A program made the translations under genes and the position numbers. A DNA stretch of 64,000 nt from Styela clava (lineage: Eukaryota; Chordata; Ascidiacea; Stolidobranchia; Styelidae). Numbering within the stretch: the first letter of the stretch is position 1; each line of letters opens with the position of its first letter. The stretch covers positions 12,755,426-12,819,425 of the forward strand of contig NC_135263.1 in the NCBI RefSeq assembly GCF_964204865.1, read 5' to 3'. Of the stretch, positions 50,098 to 64,000 are shown piece after piece. Below the pieces are notes generated by a model, which saw nothing but the letters and a program-made list of their open reading frames with translations, ran no database searches and was not told where the DNA came from.

Positions 50098-52184
50098 GAC
50101 AGTAAACGTTCTAACCAGTGACTTGTGCCAGCATTTTGAAAAAGCTATGAGGCTTAAAAACAAACCCATGATAAAAAAAAATATTTCAAAATATAAGCTA
50201 TAGGTTTATATATGCGATTACTTTAGAAACAAAGTGTACATACCGATGGTTTTGCTGGATAGTTGTTGTTGTTTTTGTAGTTGTTAGTTGGGTTATTGTT
50301 GTTGTTGGAAAAATCCCCTTTTTCTTCGCAACTGAAAGTGTAAAAGTGCTTCAAATTTTCATTACACAAAAACGGATGAAGCTGCTATTTTTTTTCCAAA
50401 TTCTTATATATTATCATATGTGATCCGACATTTTACCTAAAATTAGGCTGTTTCATTTTATATTCTATGGGAACACTTTATTCCGATATGCTTGACCTTT
50501 TTTGGCATTCTTGTTTACCGATCTTTTCAGCAAACCCGCTTCTCACTGCTCATATTGGTGTAAACAGCTTTGGTTATTCTAAACTAATTTTAGGTTTGTG
50601 TACAGCATCGTTATGGTCATGTAAATATAGTGTAATATTCTAGGTTTTGACATGTATCAATAAATAATTTAAAATTCACATAAATCCGATTTGCGTGGCG
50701 TTTATTTTTTTAATAATGATTATTTTTTTATCATGTAAAATAATACGCGTTGAAGTTAACAACAAATTGTGACTGCTTTACCGTACTGTGCTGTACATCT
50801 GAATGTATTATTGAATCAATATCATAAATTAATCTCGTTATGAATTTAAACAAATATCACTCGGTGCGTTTATAGGTTATTAGAAATGAATAAAAACTAG
50901 CCTGTGTATAACAGATGAAATTTTGAGTTTCATGTTAAAATGAAGAAAGACACGAATAATAACATAAAATACATAACAATTTTTTCCTAATATTGATGAT
51001 GATTTGATGTCGATTCGATCGTTATTTTGGGAGCGTTTATTCACCCATAAAATTCTCGTCATGCATAGTAAATTGTCTTTTAATTAAGTAGAATTTGATA
51101 GTTTATTTTTCAATCCATAAAGCAGTATACTCTGTCACACAAGATCTTAAACGTCAATTTCTTGAATGATTTGTAATTTTTGATTGCTTGATCGAAGAAA
51201 TGATGTGAAAAATAAATACTTCGAGTGAAATATTTGACAATAAATTTTCCATTATATTGTCGCATGCCAATAGACAACATTCATAAATAACGTTAATGCA
51301 AATAAAGTGAGGGAAAACAACATAATTTCTTCAAAATTGTCAAACTCAACTTGAGCCGGATAAAAAATATCGACAGCATCAAAGATATTTCTTGTTCTCA
51401 GTCTCAATTTTAAACGGTTTTAAAAGTATTTGACTGCGGTTGGTGAAGACTTTTGAACCATGTAGATGATAAGATAAGAGCAAGTGTATCAAATTTCTAA
51501 AACTAAGTTATCGTAAACACGTCTTTACTTCTTCTCACATTTCTAAATCAACTCTTTCGCTACTTTTATTACGGATACCTGAGACGGAGGAATATCTCGG
51601 TAAGAAAACAAATTTCGCGGTCATTTTTCCATACGAGTTCGTAAATTCCAACGATTGAGAGTTATTGGAATAATTGGTTTTGTCCATCTCAATTTCTGTT
51701 TTTTTTTTGTACTGATATTACATTACGTTGTAAAATATATTACTACAAAATAGTATTCTAAAAAAATCGTTTTATTTTTTAGATAAATATGTAGATTTAG
51801 CGATATCTCAAATATTCTTCATCATTTTTGTTATTATTATGTTTGTTTTTCTTTTTAGTCGTATATTTCAAAAAATCTTATCGGGTTTTCTAGTTCCTAC
51901 TTTTTACCTTCATTCAATACGTTTCTGACATATGTTTGATACATGCTTATTATTTCATGTGGTCTTAAAGGTATTTATTGTGTTTAGAGCCACGAAAATG
52001 ATATAATATACTGATAGAATACGATTGAAAAGTCTCGTGGCATATTTCCTGTGTATTTTTAGAAAATGCCGTGCCAGCATCGTATTATATTTTATCAATT
52101 ATAGTGGCGGGTGCAATTTACTAACAATTTACTGATTTTATCTTAGGGCAGCATCAAAAAAAAAATTAGCATCTGTCAATAAAT

Positions 52185-52550
52185 TTGGCTTTTGAGACTT
52201 TTTGTTATAAAACAAAACACACCATTCTATAATCTTTATTTGCAGACGAATGATATCATGCAGTATGTGCAATTTGTGTCCACTTGACAAAAAATTAGCG
52301 TACAATTTTCCCAACAAGTCCGACTAATGGCAGTAAATTTTCCACGTCAGTCAAATTTTGCATTCAAGTCGTATAATATAAAACATAGCTTTTACCAAAA
52401 GTCACCATATCTACAGTATTTATATGCTGACGCATGATATTATGCCATATGTTCCATTTGTGACCACCTGACAAAAAAATTGGCGTACAATTTACCCCAG
52501 CAAGTCTGACTAATGGCAGTAATTTTTTTCCGTCAGTATAAAAAATGTTA
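52185..52550. repeat. Diverged tandem duplication with about 184-bp units
   Basis: The segment around 52250-52350 recurs about 184 bp to the right. Shared words include TTGACAAAAAATTAGCGTACAA versus CTGACAAAAAAATTGGCGTACAA, and GACTAATGGCAGTAA in both. The copies are clearly older than the 393-bp pair. Confidence 0.7.
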
Positions 52551-53611
52551 CTACAACTTAAAAGGTATGTCAAATTAAAAATCGTAAGATAGTCTAAAAT
52601 TCTAAAGATCAAAAATCTATAGAATATATGAAAATTGATAAACGAATGTTAAAATAATATTTTTTTAATCTCTTATCTATTATTTTAGTACAATACATTT
52701 CATACCATATATGTATGCTTCAAATTATAATGGTTGTTGATTCAAGGCTTTGATTGCTCAAAAACAAGATTTAAAGATTAGTAATGTCTCAGTAATGCCA
52801 AAAACTATTTTGATATTTCCCAGACATTTATGTAAACTTACATGAGTTTGTGCATATAAATTTAATCCTTGGTAAAAGTCTTTAAATCACACCAATTCAA
52901 TAAATTGCTTGCATTATATCTTTCGATATCCCTAACTTTTTGTTCTACGAGCGCACATGTTTAAAACATTATTGTTCAAAGATTGTCAATTATCAAAATT
53001 GAAGTGTGTTAAACAAGATAAAGTTCAAAGCATATAAAGCGTCCGAGATGAAGCAGAGGTTGCAAATTCATTGCTTGAGTTTAAATATATTTTTCCGTTG
53101 CATGCAATAATTTGACATTGATTTTTGATTTTTGCCACAAACTTCTTCTTATCATTTGCTTTTTTTCTTTTTTTCTGGCTTTTTTATCTTCTTACTTTTT
53201 CGAAGCATTTCCCCATTTGAATTTTTTTTCTATTGCGTTCTCCACCCACTACCCCGTGCACTCATTTCTGTTTTCATTTATAACAATCTTGTATATCTAT
53301 ATGTTTTCATTATTAGATACGAAGTGGATTTATGGTTCGTTTTTTATTATGTTGTTGTTATTCTCAGTATTCTTGTTGTTGTTTTTGTGAATAACAAGAC
53401 GTTTTTCTGCACCAATTGATTTGCAGTGGTTAAAGATTGTCGTTGTCGCTAGAAGGTCATTACTTTGATTTGTTTCAATAATTTCTCTGGTCGTTATGAG
53501 ATTCTTTTTTCACAACGGATTTTTTTGTAATGAGGTCATCAAAATTAAAAGAAGGGAACTGCGCTGCTGCTCCGTGATCGGATTTCGTGCTCAGCAAAAG
53601 TCGGACGTTTT

Positions 53612-53863
53612 TTGATTGGGTACGGTAGACTTGCCAGTACTGTGAAAGATTTGATACCACAGTTGTTACCCGAAGCATTCAATATTTCAATTTACGCTGA
53701 GACCAAACGCAGAATCATTATCGTCACAGAACCTGGGGAAGCTAGGACAGTCGGCGTACCGGTACTGGTAAGTTACGGTACCGGTAGCTGTTCAACAGTT
53801 CCAGCTTCCAACCCCAATGTCTTCCCACTAATGAAGTCTCCGACATTTGATCGCAGCGATTAA
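53612..53863 (+). other. Coding-like open frame without support
   Basis: An 83-codon frame with higher GC content and more protein-like composition than its surroundings, for example TEPGEARTVGVPVLVSYGTG. It lies in a gene-poor stretch, has no recognised family, and contains a GTACCGGTACTGGTAAGTTACGGTACCGGT near-palindromic region in two parts. It could be an exon, a decayed element fragment, or chance. The opposite strand is also open for 67 codons just to the left. Confidence 0.2.
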
Positions 53864-56800
53864 AAAGAGTGATTGTTTATAATCGTTTTTAGATTACTCT
53901 AAGACACAGGTCTAATCTCTAACACAAATTTATCATTTCTGCCAATTCTTCCATTTTTGATGTCTACAGTATAAAAGAGTCATTATTGAATACTGTACAT
54001 CTTAAAAACCGAAGCGTGTAATGAGATATATATCTGTGTATTCATCGCCAGTCATGACGAATTTCACGTCATAGATAATACAATACATGATATTATCTTG
54101 ATTTGGGTGACTAATCTTTTTTAGTGTTCAAAGCAACTCACGTCGAAAGAAACGAATGACAAGAAGTGTAAGATAATTTGAAAACCATGTTTTACAGATT
54201 AGATCTAAAAACGGCAGTAAAGTGCTGATTTAAAATTTTGATCCTCATCATGTAGCACTAAAATAAAATGTGTAAAATGTGCTTTTAATACTTCTGAACA
54301 GTGATACAGGATCGAAAAACTAAAAACAATCGCGACATTGTTTTCAGAATATAATGAGCAGTACCTTTCAAGCGTTTAGCCAACAAAGTACTTTAAAATC
54401 TTTGAAGTTGATCCAATAGGATTACTTGTAATAACCGTAAACACAGATTGAAGCGATGTAACGAGACTAGACAAATTGTATGAAAATTTTACAGTCAATA
54501 AAACATTTTACAACCCATAATTCATACGTCAATGAATGCACCATATGTATCTGTTTCGCAGCAAATGATTTCAAAAATATAATTATTAACTCATTTTTTT
54601 AACTTTATAGAACTGTTACACTTTTTTTTAAGTTTCACTTTACAATAGGATTAAGATAAGAAAGCCAATAGCAATTACCAAACGGGATTTCGCAATTTTA
54701 CACATTAGGAAATCCGGTGATTATAGATTATAACTCACAGGTAAATAAATATCATATTATGAATACAAAGTGATATATTTAAGTATTCCTTAACATCTGT
54801 GAATAACCATAAGCCGTCTCGTCTGTCTCAACAAACAATATTGGAATTATTTCCTAAAGTATGGGCGTAGCAAGTTTCGCTAAAAATCAATTCAGATAAA
54901 TCTTCAAGTTAAAGCATATTTTAAATAGGCTAAATGGGTAATAATACGACGACGGCAAGTAACCTCAAGGCTAAGTAAAGTTGAGCGATTATCCATAATG
55001 TTAAGTTTCAATATTTTTTAAAATTATTTCATCTGCATCACGTCATAGCGTATTTTCACTTTATGAAATTAATATTGACCATAAGTTGCTGTTTACTGCC
55101 CAATCTGCATATATTTTATCCGAAATTTGGTATATTTTTTTTTGCATGTCTTTTGTTAGTGATATAAACAAAAATATACTTCCAATGTATATGTATGCGG
55201 TTATGAGTTACATCATATTGTACCGCAGTAATATTTATTTGATTGAGCTTAACTCGTCGGAAAAATCTGCTTTTTTACTTTAAGTCTAGGTAGATGAAAC
55301 CGAATCTTATAACTCAACAAACACATTGGGGAAAAACTTTCCAGACGGTGAGATCATCAGCGTTTATCGTGCCACAATTTTTCATATATCTTGAAACATT
55401 ATCTTTATCATTTCATGGTGATTTTGTAACTAAAATCGTGATTTTATTGAGTATCGTTCCTAAAATTCAATTCGACACTTAGAACCATTTTTCATCTCAA
55501 TAATATATATATATATATATGTGACATCTTGCTATTTAAAAAAAAAATCTTTTTTTATTTCTTTAATTTTTTTTAAAAATATGACCATGTTTACTGACAT
55601 AATAAACATTAATTAAAATTGCCCATTTAACATTTTCCTGATCCTTCTTCGGTGTTTTAGATGATTGACAGTCTTGATCGGTTGCTTGATATAATGACAA
55701 ATCGAGTTGGATGTTTATGATAAGGCTGAGAACAACAACAAATACTCACACTCTTATTTGTTATGATTGCACAAAGATCTTTCATATCGCAATTTCATGA
55801 CTAAGTGAAACCAATTAATTTGATTGAAAAAGTTATGACGGAATAACATGTAAGTTTATACAATTTGCAGCTTTCAATTTGAGATCGTGATATCTTATAA
55901 TTTTATTGATAATATTTGTACACTCAAAAAATTTTCATCCGGTGCAGGTCATATTGTGGTCAATATAACAAACGTCGAAACAAATATATAATTTAAATGT
56001 AGTAGCTTGTTATAACTCAGATATTTTAGACTGTACCGTGAAATGACTAATAACAATATCATAATATCTTCAAACATTGCCGAATATGAAAATTTATTTT
56101 GTACACGAACGGATGTACAATCATAAGGAGAATGGCTTGTACCTATTTATATTTTTCTTACATACCATTCATATTTTTTAGTTATCATAACTACCAGTTT
56201 TATTGGAATATTTTTGTTTAAAATCTCATACTTTAAAAATAATGTTATATTTATGTAACAGTTCTTAACATAAATATTCAAAGCATATAAATTCAACTAT
56301 TGAGAAAGTATACCGTTCCACATACATAGCTAAAGCATACAAACGTGTCGCCGTTTTGGTGACATTTTCCTATTACATATATCTAAATTAGCTATCTATT
56401 CTATCAGTATCGTTTAAAATGATTCTCATGTTTGCAATCATCTTACATAGATTTTACAAGAGAGGGAGAAAACTACAGAAACACTTTTAAATGTTTGATT
56501 AGGGCAAAAAGATGAATTTTTTGAAAGTAAGAACGTGTTCAACAACGATAACCAATATTTATTTAAATCAGTAACTTTTATCGATAAAACAGCTCAATCT
56601 ATTCAGATATTAGTACTTGTCACTAAAAAGTTATATCATATTTATAAGCTTATTTTCATGTTTCAGTGTCAAACTTTTCGATAAAACTGATGGCACATAC
56701 AAGAACAGAATCATTAAGATATTGGGTTTATTCAAATGTGGAATGGACTTCGTACTTAGTTTGTTTCATTGATCGCATCCACCTCACAGAACAAACTTCA

Positions 56801-59800
56801 ATGCAGGCATCTTTGATAAATCATTTGTGACGAACAATGCTTTTCATTCAGTGTATCATGGTAGGCTAATTATAATGCACAGAAATCTACTGTATCATGT
56901 ATAATACTCGTGCTTTGTGCTTTGTAATAAAGTTTCACCCAAATGACCAGAATATAATTTATATGTTAAATAGCATGGCTTAATAGGCCACAAAGTATTA
57001 CTTTCGCTTGTAATTATAAATTCAACCCTATAATTGTAGGTGTTTGAAATGTTTTGCCAGCGACCAATATTGCGGTTTATTTTTAGTACAATCGGTGAGA
57101 AAAATTTAAAAAATAATATACAGTAGTATAACAAGCATGTGTATTGTCTATTCAGTCAAACATGATTGCACCTAAATAGTTCTTTGATCCTAAGATTAAA
57201 AATAAATTTGATAATTTTGAAATCTTGGTGGGAAATTTTTTGAACTTACATTTTATGTATATGTACATTTTTGTATTCGACAAACGAAAATTATCTGTCG
57301 TAGGGTACAAAAGCGAAGTAAATTATACAGCTCCAGGTGATATAACAACTACCTAAATTCTTTGCCTTGAATTGTGAAGATTTTGTCGTGATAAACATGA
57401 CCAATATTAAGATGTTTTAAAGCTTATTTCTTGTTCGTATAGATCTTAAGATAATTTCTGTCTGTTTTGGGCGGATCCTCAAATTGAACGTAAATATCCG
57501 TATTGTGGTTATATTTGTTTAGGTGAGCAGTTTTCGATAGCTTGTTGAAGGGTCTTTGTTGTTGCACGTTTTCTGACGTTGCAATTTTGATTTACCTTAT
57601 TTTGGAAATATGGGTCGTCAAACCATTTAGAAAATTTTATGAAAAAAGTATATCACTATGATTGTAAAAATTTGTAATATTGTTTATAACATACATATCT
57701 TCCATTATGAATACAATTAAATCGGTGGTGTTTTAATAAAAAATATATGCATGAATTAAAATTCGGAAGATAATGAAATACAATTCGTAGGCTAAGCTTA
57801 GATGCTTTTTCAGTGTGTATACTTGACAAATTGAAAATTAAATTAATTTCAATTAAGTCATTCAAAGTTCAAACCGTAATAATAAAGAAAAATCTCCCAT
57901 ATAAAACCACTGAAACAATGCTTCAACAGTGCAAAAATTGCCTACTTTGCACTTTACAAATAAAATATGTCACGCTTCGTATTTGAGTTCATTTGAACCT
58001 TTTATTTGGTCGAATCATACCGCTTAAAGTAGATAAAGTGATTTACTTTGTAAATAAATAAAAATATAATTTTTAATACGATTACCAATGATGTGATATT
58101 TTTGATGATAGACGATTTAATAGGGATATTATTCATCACTTTAACAATGATTGGATAGGAAGGCCATACATGGACGATCATCTTAATTTACTATAATGTG
58201 TTGGCAAGATGAATAACTGTTAAATGTCTATTTTTTTGTGCATTTATGTTGTGTTTTTAAAATGATCGCTTTCGATACGTGACCTGAAACTTGTATTTTT
58301 AGATAAACCGATTACGGGTAATGTTGGACAACTCATACAGGGAATTATATCCGGCTTATATACACAAGACCCCAGAGTTTTTTTGCTGTTACTCTCAATT
58401 AATACAACGATACAATCACGGCAAGGAAATGGTTGACTTGAAAACAATCAATGACTCACCAAGATAATCAACGGTGAAAATAAGCCAAGACGGAAAATTT
58501 CATTAGGATCAAATGTTTTTAAAAGAAAAGTTTAAAATTACATACGTTTTCGGTATTTCCATATTTTGATTGATCGCGTGGAGTTATTGACACGTTACTT
58601 TAATCATGTATAAAAACAAATTGACAGATAAAAAACATTTTATTTGAATATTAGACTTCATTTATAGGATAAATATTCACAATAGTTTGAGAACAAAATC
58701 TATTGGGAGGCTACTTAGGCAAAGACAGCTATATCTAATAGGCTTTCATCAAATCGGAGAATTAGTTTTTCTCAGAAAAGCTTCTTTTATTATAAGATCA
58801 TCTGCTTAGCTAGTAGGCAATTATGACAATCATTATGGTCGGATGATTTTTCCCACATCAAGCGTGCTTGCATTCTCAAGTATAGTAGCGTTTTTGCGTG
58901 TATTCTCGAGTTCAAGTCTCGAAGTTTCGCATACTGGCTTTATTACTCTATTACTTTTCTAAAGTAAAGTTTTATTTTTCACAACTGGGTTAAAGTTTAA
59001 TGAGAAATAAATGCTTGGTAAATTGAACATTCTTGAATTGATCAAGATTTCTGTTTCAATACTTATCATTATAAAAGTATGCAGTTTAAATAAATTAACG
59101 AAAGGTGTTAAGTACCGGAAATAAAATTTTTACATATACTTACAACACAAGTACTTAATGATGTTTTAAACGTTTCTCACAAGTATTTTCCTCTGTGCCG
59201 TTTTTTATGTAAAATTCAGGAAATTGACAAGAAACGTAGAATTTTTTTTCAATTTTTGGCAATGTTTTCCAATTGTTGATTTCAAACCTATGTAGTGCAC
59301 AAATTATGAAGATATTTATATTCATTACATATTACAATCTAATATTTAAATTAATAAATTACAAGACACAAATTAGTCACTCAAATATGTTTTTCTCATC
59401 ACCACGTATGTCTTGTGATATAAATGCAGTAATTATAAGTTTTGCACACACTTCAAAAAGATGGATTCTATAAATTAACAATGATACAAATGGGTACATA
59501 AATAATTTCTAGATTTTATCTATATATATATTTGGTTTGAATTTCAGTAAAATTTGAGTCACATTTAAAATTTTGTGATAAAGTGTGTAACATTTAGCTA
59601 ACTGATATCATTAATTAAAATAATTGCTATGAACTAACTAACACATAATACCATATTTTGTACTACAAACATTGCACTAATTGTTTGACATGACAAGGTC
59701 ATTGTTGAGGTCAAACAACATATAATTGATTTCTCACCAATGAACCAACCAGGATAGCTTTGCGATCAACACAAATTAAAGACTGGCCTTTGGGCAAGCT

Positions 59801-60085
59801 TGCACTGATACAAATATGACCAAGATACTTTATGTCAATCAAAACATCTGTACGGTAGCAGAAGACTCGCTTATGTCCTTACTGATTGCCGTATACACCA
59901 GTTACTTTATTTAAATAACACTGAAACGGTGAGTTTTTTTTTTGTATAAGTAACTTTATATTGAAATGAAATAATTCACACTTATTCAAAGTATGGATCT
60001 GGTATAATAAATGAGAAGTTTTAGGAAATTGAAAACACCAACTTTCAAAATATTTTTTTTTCATTCTAAGGATGAAAGGCTCAAA

Positions 60086-62125
60086 ATGCGAAGAGAAGTA
60101 AAGCTGTGCTCGATTTTTGTTTTATGCGTTTGCATCAGAGTATGTCGTGGATTGAAGCCTTTTCAGCTGAGATACAAAATAAGTAAAGCCCATTGTTCAC
60201 CAGGTGAGAATTGGAATATTTACAAAGTTTAATTCAATTTCAATTCGATTTTTTTTACTTTAAATGTGATTATAGTTTTAAAACTCAACCACAACGCTTA
60301 TTGTGTAAATTAAAAAGATTAAAACAAAATGACTTCATTTAAAAAAATGTTCTAACATTTATACATTGTGTAGTTTTAAAAAAAATTTTCATCACGAAAA
60401 TAAATAACTAAAATATCGTTAATGTTACATTTTTTTTCAGTGCAAGGATTTGAAAATCATATTTTGCCATGTTACGATTTTCAAACAAAAAAACTGGTCG
60501 ACCCGAGTGATTGCAGTTTGAAGAAAAATAAGCATTGCTGCATGTATAATTGCCGATGCATCATCAGAGGAGGTATGATTATATTATCAGATTATATTAA
60601 AACACTATTGAAAAACCCATATATTCAAGTTTGAGCCAACTAAATGAAAAATACCAAAATTATGACAATTTTGAGACGAAGCTAATATATTTTGCAAATG
60701 CTTCAATTTATATATAGTTTGAATGTTTGTCAGTTAGCAATTTAATAATGTGTATAGTAAAAATTAACATACTAATATAAATGACACGATTATTCAAATT
60801 AGACCCGGTTTAGTAAATATCATATTAGTTTTATTATCTTATTTTTGAAGTAAAAAAGTAATAAAGATTATGATTACGTTTTTTGCGTGGTTGCACATCA
60901 GGATATCATAATCAAAGAAAATTAGAAAACGTCTATATTAACTGTTTTTGACCTTTAAGCTTATTGAGAAGTATTCTAAAATATATTTTGTTGGCAAATA
61001 TTAGTTTGGTGAACGTGATATGGTAAACGCATGTTTACTTGTACATTGGGGATTACAATAATATGTTTATACTTACTGTAAATAAACCACATTTTACCAA
61101 GTATATGATTAGTAGCATTTTCTTATAATAATATAATCAAGAAAACAAAAAAGAGATCTTCTTAAATGCATAAAATAAACTATCAGGTACCTAAATTAAA
61201 GACCTTATTGTTCTAGAATTGTTGGTATTGGATAAAAATACAGACATTAGTTAAATATTAGTTTATTTTTAATTTTTTTTTTTAATTTTTTAAAATTATA
61301 CATTTTAGTTAGCTTACTCTTTAATTTTTTTCAGCTGGAACAGTGGACATTCCAGAAGCTTATCGACTACGTAATAACAAATTGATCTCTCAGTTCAATT
61401 TAATCAAAGGTTGTGTGACTAATGTAGAATTGTCAGACAACAAAAGTAATTCCTCTGCCTTTGCTACAACATTACCAAAAAACAAACAAAGTACAACGCC
61501 AGCGAACGAAAGTACAAGGGCGTCAACGACAACAACAACGCCAACATACTTTTCATTCGAGGTAGCCTCTGTACAACCTTCAACTTTGTCAACAAAAGAA
61601 AGCAGGCGTTTGACAACAATTTCCGTTTCTACGAAAATGAAAAACAAATCAACACCACTAAAAAAACGCCCAACCCCGCGCAAAACGTTTTCTCAAATTG
61701 CATCTAAAGCCAGTTTAGGAAAAAAACCGAAAAACCAGAAAGATCCATCAAGGGTCAAAATAAGTGCAACTAAAGCATCCACGATAAAGTCTAAAATCAA
61801 ACAGCCAATGGCTCGGAAGGGCCTAAAGCGCCAAGCACATCCAAAAAGACCAAGCAATCGCAAGCCAAATCAATATAACAAACCACTGAAGTTGTCGTCA
61901 CAAACACCCAGTCATGGTAGAGGAACAAAGAAAGATTTTCAAAAAACTACACCAACTGCAGCCACCAAAATACGTAAAGTTAAGCCTACAAAGAAAACCA
62001 ATCATCCTTGTACAACAACGAGAAGGAACCAGCAAAGTTTTTCGTTTAACTTTTTCTCGCGCATGGCAAATATTCTAAACGGAATTGGATTTAACTACGA
62101 AGTAGAGCCAAATGATGATTGTTGA
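60086..62125 (+). CDS. Secreted Cys-rich protein with long basic Lys/Thr-rich tail
   Basis: Three exons, 60086-60203, 60441-60572 and 61335-62125, joined in phase 1, give about 346 residues. A signal peptide (VKLCSIFVLCVCIRVCRG) precedes a cysteine module split over exons 1 and 2: AHCSP, then ILPCYDFQ, SDCSLKKNKHCCMYNCRC. Exon 3 encodes about 263 residues of low complexity, first Thr/Ser-rich (a mucin-like O-glycosylation candidate), then strongly basic with many Lys, Arg and Pro (for example KRPTPRKTF). The last part returns to a folded-looking stretch, FFSRMANILNGIGFNYEVEP, and ends in Cys. Same exon phases and cysteine layout as the gene at 42522-44273, so the two are likely distant paralogues. 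Function unknown; a matrix-binding or antimicrobial role would fit the charge but is speculation. Confidence 0.7.
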
Positions 62126-64000
62126 TTGAGCCCAATGAAAAAGTTTTTATATTTAATGTTTTTTTTTCAAGGTGAACTTTTATCTATGCATTTTATGTTT
62201 GGATAAATACAATTTTATCTAAAGACAAACCATGTTTTTTTTTTATATACATCATTGATCAGTCAGAAAACAGTTTTGTTCAGAGACAAGTTACGGTCTT
62301 TACAGTTAATAGAAAAATGTTTCAGAAGAATTAAAAATCTTTTCTCTGAAGTTGGATTTCAATGATGTCTTAAATTTATCACTATTTAATATTATCCTTG
62401 GTCAAAAAATATGCTTGATAATCGTTTCAAAAATCTTGTATAGGTCATAATTACAATTCCTAATTTGAATACAACATTCAACAGAAAACAAAATTCTATA
62501 AATTAGACATGGGCTGATAAATATATTAAAAATAGTGTTCAAATTTTATGATTAGAAATTGACGTATTAAAGAATGTATTTCGAAGAAAATAAAAGCTGA
62601 AACGTTTCGGTCTTAAGTAGTTTTAACGAAATTCTGCTTTCAAAGGTCAAGGACACTTATCGTAAAAGTCTAGACATTTTTGAGAACATTTATATTAGAA
62701 AGATTTTCGTCACGATTGTTGTCTACTTTTAAAACTTCTATTTATTTTATACACATAGGTACAAAGTGTTGTGACGTCATACGTTTGATATTTTTAAAAA
62801 CGCCACATGTAATTTATTTATAAAGTGCTGTTTTCTAATTTAAAAACATTATGACGCATTTATGATAAGATTACCACAATTAAGATGAATTCAAGTCGAA
62901 GAGCAAAATCTTACATTATTTGTATTTGTTTTACACATTAATAAACGTCACTATGACGTCGTTAAATTGCAATTGAAACAGTGAGATTATTTTTTAGATT
63001 ATTTTTATTATAGAAATAAACTAAATGGTTATATTTCAAATACCCAGCAATGATGAACAGAATAAAAAATAAAATAAAGGGAACATGAAGTGCTCAACTT
63101 AAAAGTATATATATTATGCAATCGTCCATTATATAAATACATTTTTTACTTGTATGTCTTTGGCTAAATAATCTCTGGCACATATATGCAATAATTGCTA
63201 TTGCGAAACCAAAGAGCAATGGTCAAATAATTGGACACGAAGTAACTTACCATACCTAGTCTACAGGCCTTAACTGGTATCGAAAAACTTCCGACTTTCG
63301 TGTATCACGAGTTCACAAAATCAAAATTAAAGATAGCCGTCATACTTGACGGAATAAAAACCGTATTCCCATGTATAAAAATTGAACAGCGAAAATTTTG
63401 GGTAAAATATCAAATGTCATATGATTAATAGAAAAGTTAGGAACAAATAAAAGTAATAGCACAACAATAATATTTAACCACTGAAAATGTCATAGCATCT
63501 GGTCCAGTAGTTATAAAAACAATTTAGAAGCAAAATACTGAAAAGGAAATTAAGATAGGAAAAATAAGCTGATATAAAACTCTTTGCAAGATATTAAATG
63601 AAATTTATAAAGTTAAAACATATATACATATTTATTTATCAATCACCGTATTTTTCTTTGAACATCAAAATAAACGTTTTTTGCACTAACATGAATAGTT
63701 ACAAATGATACATTTTTCAATATCAAATTCAATCAAGAGGCAAAGAATTAAAAATATTCTCGATTTGAGATCATCACATTCATAACTATGATATCACATT
63801 TCTTACAATTAATTTGCGTATGTTTATTGTTTGGAAAAAAAAACTGTGAAATAAGAAATTATGTAATACAATGGTATTCTATTTTCACGTCAAACCTTTT
63901 CCTGTTCTATTTTTAAACGAGATATAACGTACTGCTCTAGGCAGAAAAGACAAACTAGAGCGATCATAGTTTCAAGATTTATTTTAATCGAATAGAATTA
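62126..64000. other. 3' flank, no further gene seen
   Basis: A 3' UTR for the basic Cys-rich gene probably lies here, with an AATAAA at 62589-62594 as one candidate signal and ATAAATACA near 62202 as a weaker one. After that I see only AT-rich sequence without supportable exons. Confidence 0.4.

Larger units (their letters stand above)
44298..60085. other. Gene-poor region of about 15.8 kb
   Basis: I find no exon chain I can support here. It contains a 30-bp triplicate (45771-45860), a 393-bp tandem duplication (48874-49643), a (CT)n run (50063-50095), a 184-bp tandem duplication (about 52185-52550), TA microsatellites (near 55503-55521) and one somewhat coding-like frame at 53612-53863. Small or fast-evolving exons could be missed by eye. 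Confidence 0.4.

Noticed and set aside
53112-53419. Two overlapping Phe/Leu-rich frames of 92 and 95 codons
   Set aside because: They come from a T-rich tract; hydrophobicity is a by-product of composition.
61390-61683. Minus-strand frame of 97 codons
   Set aside because: Mirror of the Thr/Lys-rich exon of the basic Cys-rich gene.

Overview
This is a eukaryotic, AT-rich window. Genes are split into many small exons by mostly short GT-AG introns, some of only about 80 bp, and almost no long open frame is a whole gene. I built gene models by joining open frames across donor/acceptor sites and checking intron phase by hand. The families found (Jagged-type Notch ligand, a propeptide/Gla exon pair with vertebrate-like intron phases, fibrinogen-related lectin, TNF-receptor-like protein) point to an animal. 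The compact AT-rich layout and the Gla-type exons suggest an invertebrate chordate such as an ascidian, but that placement is inference.

Layout: 801-6240 (+), a 12-exon protein disulfide isomerase homologue with both CxxC sites lost and a His-rich tail. 7937-25989 (-), a 25-exon Jagged/Serrate-type Notch ligand convergent with it. 28275 to about 31450 (-), four exon-like pieces of an unidentified gene. 32679-35006 (+), a 5-exon secreted collagen-like/fibrinogen-domain lectin. 35007-39175, a repeat-rich stretch with a hAT-like end and two copies of a short inverted-repeat element. 37597-40900 (+), a TNF-receptor-like membrane protein lacking its first exon in my model. 42522-44273 and 60086-62125 (+), two 3-exon secreted Cys-rich proteins that share signal peptide, exon phases and a PC...C...CC...C module but have unrelated low-complexity tails. 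44274-60085 is a near gene desert with tandem duplications and microsatellites. No RNA gene or CRISPR array was seen.

The most unusual item is in the Notch ligand. Between its DSL domain and first EGF repeat lie an exon and a 25-bp micro-exon whose sequence, length and phases (1-0, 0-1) match the propeptide/Gla exon pair of vitamin-K-dependent clotting factors. A furin-type RFKR site sits there, and the Gla core is degenerate. Reading frame is kept through all 25 exons (about 1133 residues), so the join is at least formally consistent.

The plus-strand genes from 32.7 to 62 kb all encode secreted or single-pass surface proteins, and the first two are of families often used in innate recognition. 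Whether they act together is not shown by the sequence.
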